A stretch of 64,000 nucleotides of DNA, from contig OX639990.1 of assembly GCA_951828535.1 (NCBI GenBank), positions 1-64,000 on the forward strand, in the 5' to 3' direction. Every line of letters starts with the position of its first letter. Position 1 is the stretch's first letter. The notes beneath the pieces were generated by a model. It searched no databases and was not told the origin of the DNA. It saw only the letters and a program-made list of their open reading frames with translations. This document shows, in pieces, positions 54,302 through 61,836 of this stretch. A program made the position numbers and the translations under genes. This stretch comes from an uncultured Candidatus Entotheonella sp. Lineage in GTDB: Bacteria; Tectomicrobia; Entotheonellia; Entotheonellales; Entotheonellaceae.

Positions 54302-55633
54302 AAATTCGAGGCGCTGGTTCAGCAGGTGGGCTTTGATCTCGCCGAGCAGCAGCACCGATCCGGTGACGCAGACAGCGTCCGTTGGCCGGGCCGCGGCACG
54401 AGCCATGGCTAGCGCCCGCTCGGGTGTCTCGGCGAGTCGAACGGCCACGCCGTGGCGACGCACCTCATCGGCGAGGCGTTGGGGCTTGCAGGCGCGCGGG
54501 CTGCGGAAAGCGGTGACGATCACCTCGTGCGCCAGGGGAGCCAGGATGGCCACGACGTCCTCCACCTTCTTGTCCGTGGCCATGCCGAGCACCAGGAACA
54601 GGCGATCGGCGCCAAACAGCTCGCTCACCGTGTCGGCAAGACAACGGGCCGATTCCACCGTGTGAGCGGCGTCGAGCACCACCCACGGCTGACGGCCGAT
54701 GATTTCAGCCCTCCCTTCCCATTGCACCGCGGCGAGCCCGTGACGAATGTGGTCGTCGCGGATGGTCCAGCCCTTTTGCCGCAGTTGCAGGCAAACCGCC
54801 ACCGCCACCGCGGCATTGGCCGCCTGATGGCGTCCGACGAGCGACACGGCGATGTCGTCAATTTCGTGGCCGAGCCCGCGGAAGCGCATACGCGTGCCCT
54901 CGGCACTGGCGTCGATGACCTGCCAGCCGAAATCCCGTCCCGCCATTGACAGCGTTGCTTCCTGCTCCCGACACCGGTGCTCGAAGACCGCTGCCGCCTC
55001 CGGCTCTTGCGGCGCGCTTACCACACAGGCGCGCGGCTTGATAATGCCGGCTTTCTCACCGGCGATGGCCGCCAGCGTATCGCCGAGAATGTGGGTGTGC
55101 TCCAGACCGATCGGCGTCAGGACGGCGACCTGCGGGGTGAGAACGTTGGTGGTGTCGAGGCGACCGCCAAGTCCCACCTCCACCACCGCGATGTCGACCT
55201 GCTGGCGGGCGAAATGCAAGAAACTCAGTGCCGTGGTTAGCTCGAAGAAGGTGCGGAAGCGCCCCGGCCGGCCGCGTTGTGCCGGCCGCAGGTGGCCCTG
55301 GAGTTCGGACACAAGAGCAGCGAACGCCGGTTCGCTGATGAGTTGGCGGTCGATCTGGGTTCGCTCGCGTAGGGTGACCAGGTGCGGATTGGTGAACAGA
55401 CCCGCACGCAAGCCCGCTCGGCACAAAATAGCCGCGACCATGGCGGCGGTGGAGCCCTTGCCCTTGGAGCCCGCAATCAGCACTGACGGGAAGGCCCGGT
55501 GGGGGTCACCAAGCTCGCGTAGGAAGGCGGCAAAGGCGTCGAGATTGAAATGCTCGGGAACGTACGGGACGCGCTGCCCGGATTCGTAATTGATGAACTG
55601 TGCCAGGTAGGTCAGGGCCTGCTCGTAGGTCAA
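54293..55633 (-). CDS. folC: Folylpolyglutamate/dihydrofolate synthase FolC
   Basis: A 446-aa Mur-ligase-like enzyme that makes dihydrofolate and adds glutamates. LTYEQALTYL and YVPEHFNLDAF begin the protein, GSKGKGSTAAMVA (about residues 55-67) is the ATP loop, and FELTTALSFLHFARQQVDIAVVEVGLGGRLDTTNV plus TPIGLEHTHILGDTLAAIAGEKAGII complete the signature. The start is a TTG that overlaps the lysyl-tRNA synthetase stop (TTGA), with GGAGCG before it. Coupled translation with that gene is likely. Confidence 0.93.
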   Translation of the reverse strand: MTYEQALTYLAQFINYESGQRVPYVPEHFNLDAFAAFLRELGDPHRAFPSVLIAGSKGKGSTAAMVAAILCRAGLRAGLFTNPHLVTLRERTQIDRQLISEPAFAALVSELQGHLRPAQRGRPGRFRTFFELTTALSFLHFARQQVDIAVVEVGLGGRLDTTNVLTPQVAVLTPIGLEHTHILGDTLAAIAGEKAGIIKPRACVVSAPQEPEAAAVFEHRCREQEATLSMAGRDFGWQVIDASAEGTRMRFRGLGHEIDDIAVSLVGRHQAANAAVAVAVCLQLRQKGWTIRDDHIRHGLAAVQWEGRAEIIGRQPWVVLDAAHTVESARCLADTVSELFGADRLFLVLGMATDKKVEDVVAILAPLAHEVIVTAFRSPRACKPQRLADEVRRHGVAVRLAETPERALAMARAAARPTDAVCVTGSVLLLGEIKAHLLNQRLEFSG

Positions 55634-57171
55634 CGTTGCGCTCCGTCGTCTTGCTGAGCTGCTTCCCGCAACCGGGCGTGCACAAAGTCGGGCTCCAGAG
55701 AGCGCAGGAACCAGCCGACCCGCGGGCCGCGGGTGCGGTCCAGAAACGCAGTGTAGACCGCCTCGAAGACGTCCTTGGCAGCCAGCTCCAACTCCTCGGC
55801 GAGAGTGTAGACGAGGGTGTGAATGGCATCCCCGTCCATGTCGGGTTGCAGCCGCAGGTCCAAGAGGCCCAGGGCCTGACGCTGCAGCGGAGTCAGGGTG
55901 GCGGTGCGCTCGGGCAAGGTCTGCTGCAGACGCAGACGGCTGTCCGGAGGGCTGAAGCGCTCTATCCAGTAGGCTGCGAAATCCACCCGCTTCTGTAGGG
56001 TTGCCGCGTCGGGCACCGGCAGGCTGTGGCGTTTCAGGATAATCTGGATTTTGTCCACGTCGCCGTCGGTGATCTGAACCAAGTTGACCAGGTGCCGGAA
56101 GGTCACACCGACGGCGTCCGTCTCGGTGATTCTGGCCAGGTCGGCGGCGCGGGCGTCGCGGTTGTTGCTGGACAGGTTGTCGTACTCGTCCATCAGATTG
56201 AGCAGCGGCAGGCCGGGGTCGAAGGCAATGCGCCGCATCGGCTTGACGCGAAATATCAGGTAGCGCACCACGTCCGGCGGGATGGCTTGCGTCACGTTGA
56301 CGATGCTCACGAGGTTGCCCTTGCTGGACGACATGTCCCCCTGGCCCTTCAAGCCAATCCATTCGTACGGAATGGGGTGGGGTGGTTCACCGTTAAACAC
56401 CTCGCGCATAATGCGTTTGCCGGTGTCATACGAACCGCCGCGCGAGGCGTGGTCTTTGCCGAAGGGCTCTGCCGTCACCCCCAAAGCCTGCCAGCGTGCT
56501 GGCCAGTCCACCCGCCAGGTGAGCTTACCCGCCTGGGAGACGGACGCCGTGGTTTCGTGACCGCAATCGCAGGCGTACGATACGGCTCGGGCGGCGACGT
56601 CAAAACCCGTCACCCGCGTGCCCGGCAAGCGGCCGCACGCCTCGCAAACCGGATTGTATGGGGACCAATCGTCCGCCATCGCTTTGCCGGTTACCTCGTG
56701 CAGGATGGCCTTGATCGCCTCGGTGCTTTCCAGGGCCGTGATGATCGGGTCGTCGAGATGGCCGCCGCGGTACAACTCGTGCGCCTGATGCACCTCCAGC
56801 TCGACCCCCAGCGTCTGCATCGCCTGCAGGAAGGGCTGCAGGAAATGCTCGGCGTAACTGGCGTGATCGTCGCACGGGCACGGAATGTCGCACAATGGCT
56901 TGCCCACGTGCGGCTTGTAGCGCTCAGGGTCGAGAAAATCATAAACCCGCCGCAGCGGGTCCATGGTGTCGGCCACATAGTTCAACTGGCAGTCGGTTCC
57001 CTGCTCCCGCAAGGCGCAGCGCACTCCTTCCGCGGTCAACACCTCCCGCAAGTGCCCGACGTGATACTCTCCCGACGGCGTAATGCCCGTACTCAGCAAG
57101 TGCCGTGGCTGGTTCGCCAAAAGCTCGCGGGCTACCTGGTCGGCCCAGTGCTGTGCCTCAACTTCGTTCAT
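55630..57171 (-). CDS. lysS: Class I lysyl-tRNA synthetase
   Basis: A 513-aa class I LysRS (LysK type), as found in archaea, spirochaetes and some alphaproteobacteria, instead of the usual bacterial class II enzyme. The HIGH-like motif is TPSGEYHVGHLREVL (about residues 31-45) and the KMSKS-like motif is GDMSSSKGNL (about 279-288). Cys-rich segments (DIPCPCDDH and CEACGRLPG...CDCGHET) would bind zinc. Its ATG overlaps the stop of the small gene upstream (TAATG), and its stop overlaps folC. Confidence 0.94.
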   Translation of the reverse strand: MNEVEAQHWADQVARELLANQPRHLLSTGITPSGEYHVGHLREVLTAEGVRCALREQGTDCQLNYVADTMDPLRRVYDFLDPERYKPHVGKPLCDIPCPCDDHASYAEHFLQPFLQAMQTLGVELEVHQAHELYRGGHLDDPIITALESTEAIKAILHEVTGKAMADDWSPYNPVCEACGRLPGTRVTGFDVAARAVSYACDCGHETTASVSQAGKLTWRVDWPARWQALGVTAEPFGKDHASRGGSYDTGKRIMREVFNGEPPHPIPYEWIGLKGQGDMSSSKGNLVSIVNVTQAIPPDVVRYLIFRVKPMRRIAFDPGLPLLNLMDEYDNLSSNNRDARAADLARITETDAVGVTFRHLVNLVQITDGDVDKIQIILKRHSLPVPDAATLQKRVDFAAYWIERFSPPDSRLRLQQTLPERTATLTPLQRQALGLLDLRLQPDMDGDAIHTLVYTLAEELELAAKDVFEAVYTAFLDRTRGPRVGWFLRSLEPDFVHARLREAAQQDDGAQR

Positions 57172-57458
57172 TAAGCGAATCCCTCGGATACAAATGTCCA
57201 GCTGCTCGCGGTTCGTCCGGTGATAGCCTCGCGCAGTCCTTCCAGCAACCTTTCGAGCCGCGCCTGGCCGTGTTCCAGCCGCGCCACGCGTTCGCTCAGC
57301 CGCGACATGTCTTCTCGCAGATGGCCCATTTCCTGCCGCAGCCTCGTTTCCATCTGCGTCATCTCCTGGCGCAGTCCCCGGCTGCTCGTCAAAATCAGCC
57401 CGCCCAAGGCGATGCCTACCGCTATCACGGCAATCAAGATATTGACGGATTCACCCAT
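57171..57458 (-). CDS. Small membrane-anchored coiled-coil protein
   Basis: A 95-aa protein with one N-terminal membrane helix (VNILIAVIAVGIALGGLILTSS) followed by a continuous coiled coil (QEMTQMETRLRQEMGHLREDMSRLSERVARLEHGQARLERLLEGL). GGAGGGA precedes the ATG GGT GAA start. Its stop overlaps the lysyl-tRNA synthetase start by one base. Similar small coiled-coil proteins are often annotated only as hypothetical. Confidence 0.75.
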   Translation of the reverse strand: MGESVNILIAVIAVGIALGGLILTSSRGLRQEMTQMETRLRQEMGHLREDMSRLSERVARLEHGQARLERLLEGLREAITGRTASSWTFVSEGFA

Positions 57459-57550
57459 CATTCCCTCCAACAAAATCAACGGCCTTTGCCGAGCGGTGAG
57501 AGTCGCACATTTTTCTGCGGAACGCTATCCGCAGGACGAGCCCGTGCTCC

Positions 57551-58216
57551 TTATTGCAAATCCGCCCCCAGCAAAGGCACGAACCGGCACGCCACCGTCT
57601 TTTCCTCGGTAAACGTATCCCCTTGCCGGGTCACGATGACCAGCCGTTGTCCTTCGGGGCCGCCGACGGGTATGACCAACCGTCCGCCATCCGCCAACTG
57701 GAGCTGCAACGGCGCCGGGACGAACGGAGCCGCTGCAGCCACGACGATGCCGTTGTACGGCGAGCCCTGGGCAAAACCTTGACATCCATTGGTTTGTACG
57801 ACCTGCACGTTCTCATAGCCGAGCTGTTGCAAAACGAGACGGGCATCGGCGGCCAGGGAAGGGAAGCATTCCACCGTGTACACCTCGGCTGCCAGTCGCC
57901 CGAGCACGGCCGCCTGATAACCCGATCCGGTGCCGATTTCGAGGACGCGCTCGCCCCCCCGCAACTGAAGATGCTCGATCATCACGGCGACCATGTAGGG
58001 CTGCGAAATCGTCTGCATCTCGCCGATGGGGATAGGGTGATCGCCATACGCCTCGTGACGGCGTTTGGCCGGCGCAAAGACGTGCCGGGGCACCTCGCGC
58101 ATGGCTTGCAAAACGCGCTCGTCCATGATGCCGCGCCGTTCGAGCTGGTTCCGCACCATGTCGAGGCGAACGGTCCGCTCGTCGTTTGCCCGGCTGCAGT
58201 TACGTCGCGGCCACAT
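57551..58216 (-). CDS. pcm: Protein-L-isoaspartate O-methyltransferase
   Basis: A 221-aa SAM-dependent repair methyltransferase. MVRNQLERRGIMDERVLQAMREVPRHVF, then IGEMQTISQPYMVAVMIEHL, then the SAM loop VLEIGTGSGYQAAVLGRLA and VYTVECFPSLA are all diagnostic. LADGGRLVIPVGG is the family's C-terminal motif. GGGGAG lies before the ATG at 58216; a GTG three codons earlier is possible. Confidence 0.94.
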   Translation of the reverse strand: MWPRRNCSRANDERTVRLDMVRNQLERRGIMDERVLQAMREVPRHVFAPAKRRHEAYGDHPIPIGEMQTISQPYMVAVMIEHLQLRGGERVLEIGTGSGYQAAVLGRLAAEVYTVECFPSLAADARLVLQQLGYENVQVVQTNGCQGFAQGSPYNGIVVAAAAPFVPAPLQLQLADGGRLVIPVGGPEGQRLVIVTRQGDTFTEEKTVACRFVPLLGADLQ

Positions 58217-58256
58217 GACAACCACTCCCCTTCAGGGACCACCGGAATCAGCGGCC

Positions 58257-60377
58257 TTACGGCAATAACACGTGCTCCCAAGACTGACGGCCCACAACCC
58301 GCGGGCCGGGATTCTTCACCCACTGGGCCACCGTTGCCGTCGTCTCGCTCATGAATTGCACCTCCGTCGCGCCATCCACCAGAATCGCCGGCGCCCCGAC
58401 ATAGCCGCCCGCCTGCGGCCGCATACAGCACGCTGGTGCGGTGTTGTCGGGGCCTAGATTCGTGTGGTCTTCTACCGTGTAAAACCCGTCGTTATCCAGG
58501 TCCAGCAGCGTGAACGGCAGGCGCCCGCCGCTCGGCGCGTGCAACTCGTTCAGCCAGCCGCCGCCAAGGCTTGGAACGAACGAGGTGAAAACAAGGCGCC
58601 GGTGACGCAGGATGGGATCGCTGACGAGCCGCTCCCCGGCAGCGGGCAGATCGACAAACCAGCCGACGTGCCGGTTCCAATCCACCGCATGGTTATCCAT
58701 GATCCGCACGTTCCCCCGCTGCTGCATCGTTTGTTGCAGCAGCGAGCCGTCGAGGCGGCTGTAATGCGGCGTTGCTGACGCATTCTGGTCCCACAGTCCG
58801 TACAGGGTCTGCGTGGTTGTGGAACTGTGGTCACCCGGTTCCAGGTTCTTGCCCGTCCCGACGTAGACCATGGTGCCAGTCAGCGGATGCGGCCCCACTT
58901 CGGGACGCGTCGTTATGGCCTGGCGCTGGCCGCCGGCGTCGGTACACACGAACATCGGTGCGGGCGCTGCGCCACTGCGGTATGCGCTGCCCCAATCGCC
59001 TGGGAATGGGCTGCTGACGTCGAACTTCCACAGATTGCCCTGCAAATCACCGGCGTAGATCAGGTCGGTGAAAAAGTCGCCGTTGAGGTCCACGGCGGCG
59101 GGCGTTGACAGGCCATTTGGCGCGCCGGTCGGAGCGGGGAGGCCGCCGTTGGCCGGAATGCGGACATAATCGACGCCCGGCGTCCAGGTCCCGTCCTGGC
59201 CGCCGTCGAGAAACGCGATGTATAGCACGGCGCGGTCGTTGGGGCTGTTGTAGCCGTTGCCGAACAGCGCCGCCCAGCGGCCATTTTGCATACGGACAAC
59301 GGACGGCTGGCTGAAGGTGAAACCCAGATCGGCGTCATCGGCGGCGGTAAACTCCCACTGTACAATGGCTGCCGGATTGCCAGATGCCGCGGCATTGGCG
59401 AGTCGGGCCGGGTCGGTCACGTCCAGCGCGTAGGCGCCGCGCCCGCCGGCGCCCAATCCGCCGACGACCCAGGTGCGCCAGCCGCTGGCCGTCTGCACGT
59501 CCGCGGCGGTGGGGGAGCCGTCCACGTAGTAGCGGTGCACGTACGCCGGTTTGGTCAATTCGATAAGGCGCGGAAAGACGGCGTTCGGCGCGTAGGCCAT
59601 GAGTTCCTGGCCGCTGGCGGCACTGAAAACGTGGACAAAGCCATCGTTGCCGCCGACTACGAGTATCGGTGCACGACCTGCTTGAGCGTTGCGAAACGCC
59701 GGGTAGGTGTGCGGAGCGATCACGTCCGGGAGCCCCGGCGCGCCAACGAACACCGGCCGCGAGTGCACCAGGTCGCCCAAGGCACCGCCGCGCTGCCGAA
59801 AACCACCGGGCCCGCCTTCCCTGGACGGGTCGCCGCGCAGGTAGGCCAGGCGGTCTATGGCCACCTGATCATCTATATCGTGCGGCTGGCGTAACGCGTG
59901 CTGCTGTACGTTGGACAACTCGTTCCAGGCAAACGGGACGCCCCGTCTAGCCGTCCCGTGATACGTCAGAATTTGCCGCCGTTGATGACCGTTCGCCAGC
60001 AGGCTCTGTCGCAGCAGCGCGCCAGCCTCCCAGGCCAAGGTAAGTCCGCCGGTTCCGTCCATGCCATAGGCCACCACGTCTCCGTGCCAATCGCTAGCGT
60101 CAAACCGCGTCTGATACAGCCGTGTGCCGGCATCCACGTTGCGGCTGCTGGCCGCCACGCCTGCCGCCGAACGGTAACCGGATTGGCTGACAACCGGCGC
60201 TTGGCTCAGGTTCAAGGCGGCGGCGAACGCCATCCCAACACCGCTCAACACACCTGCGGCTACGGCAACCGCTGCCCATCGTTCGACGCTTTGAGCAAGC
60301 GGCGTGTAGCCGTCCTTGACGGGGACAGATTGCCTTGTTTTACAAGGTGATACGTCGCACCGGCTTGACCCGTTCAG
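58257..60377 (-). CDS. pilY1: PilY1-like type IV pilus protein lacking the von Willebrand domain; start uncertain
   Basis: Pilus tip-associated protein. After a signal-like helix (RWAAVAVAAGVLSGVGMAFAA) it goes straight into RLYQTRFDASDWHGDVVAY and the C-terminal propeller of PilY1/PilC (DLVHSRPVFVG, VVGGNDGFVHVFSAASGQELMAYAPNAVF, GGLGAGGRGAYALDVT). The calcium loop DLNGDFFTDLIYAGDLQGNLWKFD is intact. Full-length PilY1 proteins are about 1000-1200 aa with an N-terminal vWA domain, which is missing. A perfect AGGAGG (60381-60386) is followed by no ATG, GTG or TTG in frame, only a CTG at 60375-60377 or the distant TTG at 60552; the original start may be lost. Confidence 0.72.
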   Translation of the reverse strand: MNGSSRCDVSPCKTRQSVPVKDGYTPLAQSVERWAAVAVAAGVLSGVGMAFAAALNLSQAPVVSQSGYRSAAGVAASSRNVDAGTRLYQTRFDASDWHGDVVAYGMDGTGGLTLAWEAGALLRQSLLANGHQRRQILTYHGTARRGVPFAWNELSNVQQHALRQPHDIDDQVAIDRLAYLRGDPSREGGPGGFRQRGGALGDLVHSRPVFVGAPGLPDVIAPHTYPAFRNAQAGRAPILVVGGNDGFVHVFSAASGQELMAYAPNAVFPRLIELTKPAYVHRYYVDGSPTAADVQTASGWRTWVVGGLGAGGRGAYALDVTDPARLANAAASGNPAAIVQWEFTAADDADLGFTFSQPSVVRMQNGRWAALFGNGYNSPNDRAVLYIAFLDGGQDGTWTPGVDYVRIPANGGLPAPTGAPNGLSTPAAVDLNGDFFTDLIYAGDLQGNLWKFDVSSPFPGDWGSAYRSGAAPAPMFVCTDAGGQRQAITTRPEVGPHPLTGTMVYVGTGKNLEPGDHSSTTTQTLYGLWDQNASATPHYSRLDGSLLQQTMQQRGNVRIMDNHAVDWNRHVGWFVDLPAAGERLVSDPILRHRRLVFTSFVPSLGGGWLNELHAPSGGRLPFTLLDLDNDGFYTVEDHTNLGPDNTAPACCMRPQAGGYVGAPAILVDGATEVQFMSETTATVAQWVKNPGPRVVGRQSWEHVLLP

Positions 60378-60471
60378 TCTCCTCCTGAATCGCTCCCCCG
60401 TGTCGTAACCAGGACACGAAAATAATCCAGGTAATCTCGAATTGACAGCCGCCACAAAAGACCGCAACACG

Positions 60472-60681
60472 TTATATGAGACTGTTAGCGAGTAGGATTG
60501 CTCCCAGTACCAAAGGCAACACTGTGTACGCAAGGACGTGAATCGCGAGCCCAACTTTCTCTCCCCACATTTTTTTCATGGGCTCAAGTTTCCAAAGACG
60601 GTTCGGTGCAAACTTTCTAGCGAACAGCGTATAGAGTCCGAACGCCACCGCAAATCCACCGAGGACGATATCGAAATCCAT
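60472..60681 (-). CDS. Small two-helix membrane protein
   Basis: A 69-aa protein with two membrane helices, FDIVLGGFAVAFGLYTLFA and GLAIHVLAYTVLPLVLGAILLA, joined by a basic loop (KFAPNRLWKLEPMKKMWGEK). GGAGG lies eight bases before the ATG. It is moderately AT-rich relative to its surroundings and sits between the integrase fossil and pilY1. No family recognised. Confidence 0.68.
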   Translation of the reverse strand: MDFDIVLGGFAVAFGLYTLFARKFAPNRLWKLEPMKKMWGEKVGLAIHVLAYTVLPLVLGAILLANSLI

Positions 60682-60719
60682 CTGGATGTCCTCCTTGCGA
60701 GAATATTAAGCTGGGATAA

Positions 60720-61005
60720 CTACAAATCCAACAGCTTTCCCTGAATGACCCGTGGCACTCGCTCGGCGGCCTCGTTCAGGGTGGCGTCATCGCGATGGGG
60801 ATAGCGGTTGGTCGTGGTTGCGCGCCGGTGTCCGATCCAGGCCTTGCTTCCGTTGGGCCGCAGCCGCAAGGCCCAGTCCCGGGACCACGCCATCCCACAG
60901 CAGTTTCCCGTCTGGTCCGCGATGCGGAGGCGTTCGATGGATGGTGGATGCGTCCCGCGATGCTCGCTTTTGTCGTCTTCGGACGTCGATCATCGCACTC
61001 GCGAC
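60720..61005 (-). pseudogene. Deleted and frameshifted tyrosine-recombinase (integrase) remnant
   Basis: One minus-strand frame reads PPHRGPDGKLLWDGVVPGLGL, then the next frame continues LRLRPNGSKAWI, which is the N-terminal arm domain of phage/island integrases (W/D-x-x-VPGFGLRVRPSGxKSW). It jumps directly to GHRRATTTNRYPHRDDATLNEAAERVP, the end of the catalytic domain with the Tyr nucleophile, and stops at 60720. The whole middle (about 250 residues) is deleted. This fills the gene-free stretch 60682-61049 and marks an old integration event. Confidence 0.68.
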
Positions 61006-61049
61006 ATACAGATTGAGACAGGCCCTCCGCGTCCTACGCGATCCGATCT

Positions 61050-61697
61050 TCAATTGAACCGCTTGGCGTAGATACTCTGAAGGATGACCCGCGAGGGTTG
61101 GGCGCCGAGGACGCCCGTCGGCCCGACACCGCGCGCGGAGACGCGGAAATAGGTAGTTTCCCGCGGACCGTGGTACTGCACGCCGGTCACGTAGCTGTCC
61201 GGCACGGTGGGCAGGCGTTCGATGGTGTAGCGTGGGATCAGGGTCTGTGGACCATGCAGAACGTAAGCCATGCCGGCGGGCAAGTCGTTGGCGGACACTG
61301 CCTCAGAGCCGCCGCGGCAAGTGCCGGGCGGCCCGTCGCAGGCGGCACCCCATTTCAAGTGTCCCCAGACCGGTTGTTCACCGGTGCCATAACGGCCATC
61401 GTCTGCCTTCGCGTCCTCGGCAAGTTCGGCAGGGTCGGTCCACGACTCGATGACTGTTTCACCGATTGCCAGGGCAACGTCAGCGGCTGCCAGGGCCTGC
61501 TTGTGGGCTCGGTCATTGGCGGCGAGTTGCAACTCGATGCGACTGTTGGTCAAGGCGGCGACGCCGAGCAGGGTCAGCACCATCAAGAGCAGCAGGCTGA
61601 GGATCAACACGGCGCCCGTCTCGCCGGACGGGCAGCGTTTGAGACGTCCAGCGGGCGTTTGCATCCACCCCGGTGCTGACGTATGATGCTGGCCCAT
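61050..61697 (-). CDS. pilX: PilX-like minor pilin
   Basis: A 215-aa PilX-family minor pilin. The sequence GETGAVLILSLLLLMVLTLLGVAALTNSRIELQLAANDRAHKQALAAADVALAIGE is the PilX hydrophobic stem (RGAVLIVSLxxLLVxTLLG...NxxxxxxAxQAAEAAL). The C-terminal region ends FRVSARGVGPTGVLGAQPSRVILQSIYAKRF, like PilX/PilV-type ends. It normally precedes pilY1 in one operon; here about 670 bases of foreign or decayed DNA separate them. The ATG at 61697 has a moderate AAGGG site. Confidence 0.78.
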   Translation of the reverse strand: MGQHHTSAPGWMQTPAGRLKRCPSGETGAVLILSLLLLMVLTLLGVAALTNSRIELQLAANDRAHKQALAAADVALAIGETVIESWTDPAELAEDAKADDGRYGTGEQPVWGHLKWGAACDGPPGTCRGGSEAVSANDLPAGMAYVLHGPQTLIPRYTIERLPTVPDSYVTGVQYHGPRETTYFRVSARGVGPTGVLGAQPSRVILQSIYAKRFN

Positions 61698-61836
61698 CAC
61701 ACGATACCCTTCAATAGGTTCACGCACTCCCCGGACACACAGAAACGCTTGCCAACAAGGGCGCGATTGTACCACGGCGAACGCCCGGTACACAGATTGG
61801 GAACGTGCATCTTCTATCTTTCGACAGGAGTACATC

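Noticed and set aside
54293-56362. FolC as a 689-codon protein starting at 56362
   Set aside because: The extra head lies in another frame of lysS and has no homology; the TTG at 55633 overlapping the lysS stop fits the domain start.
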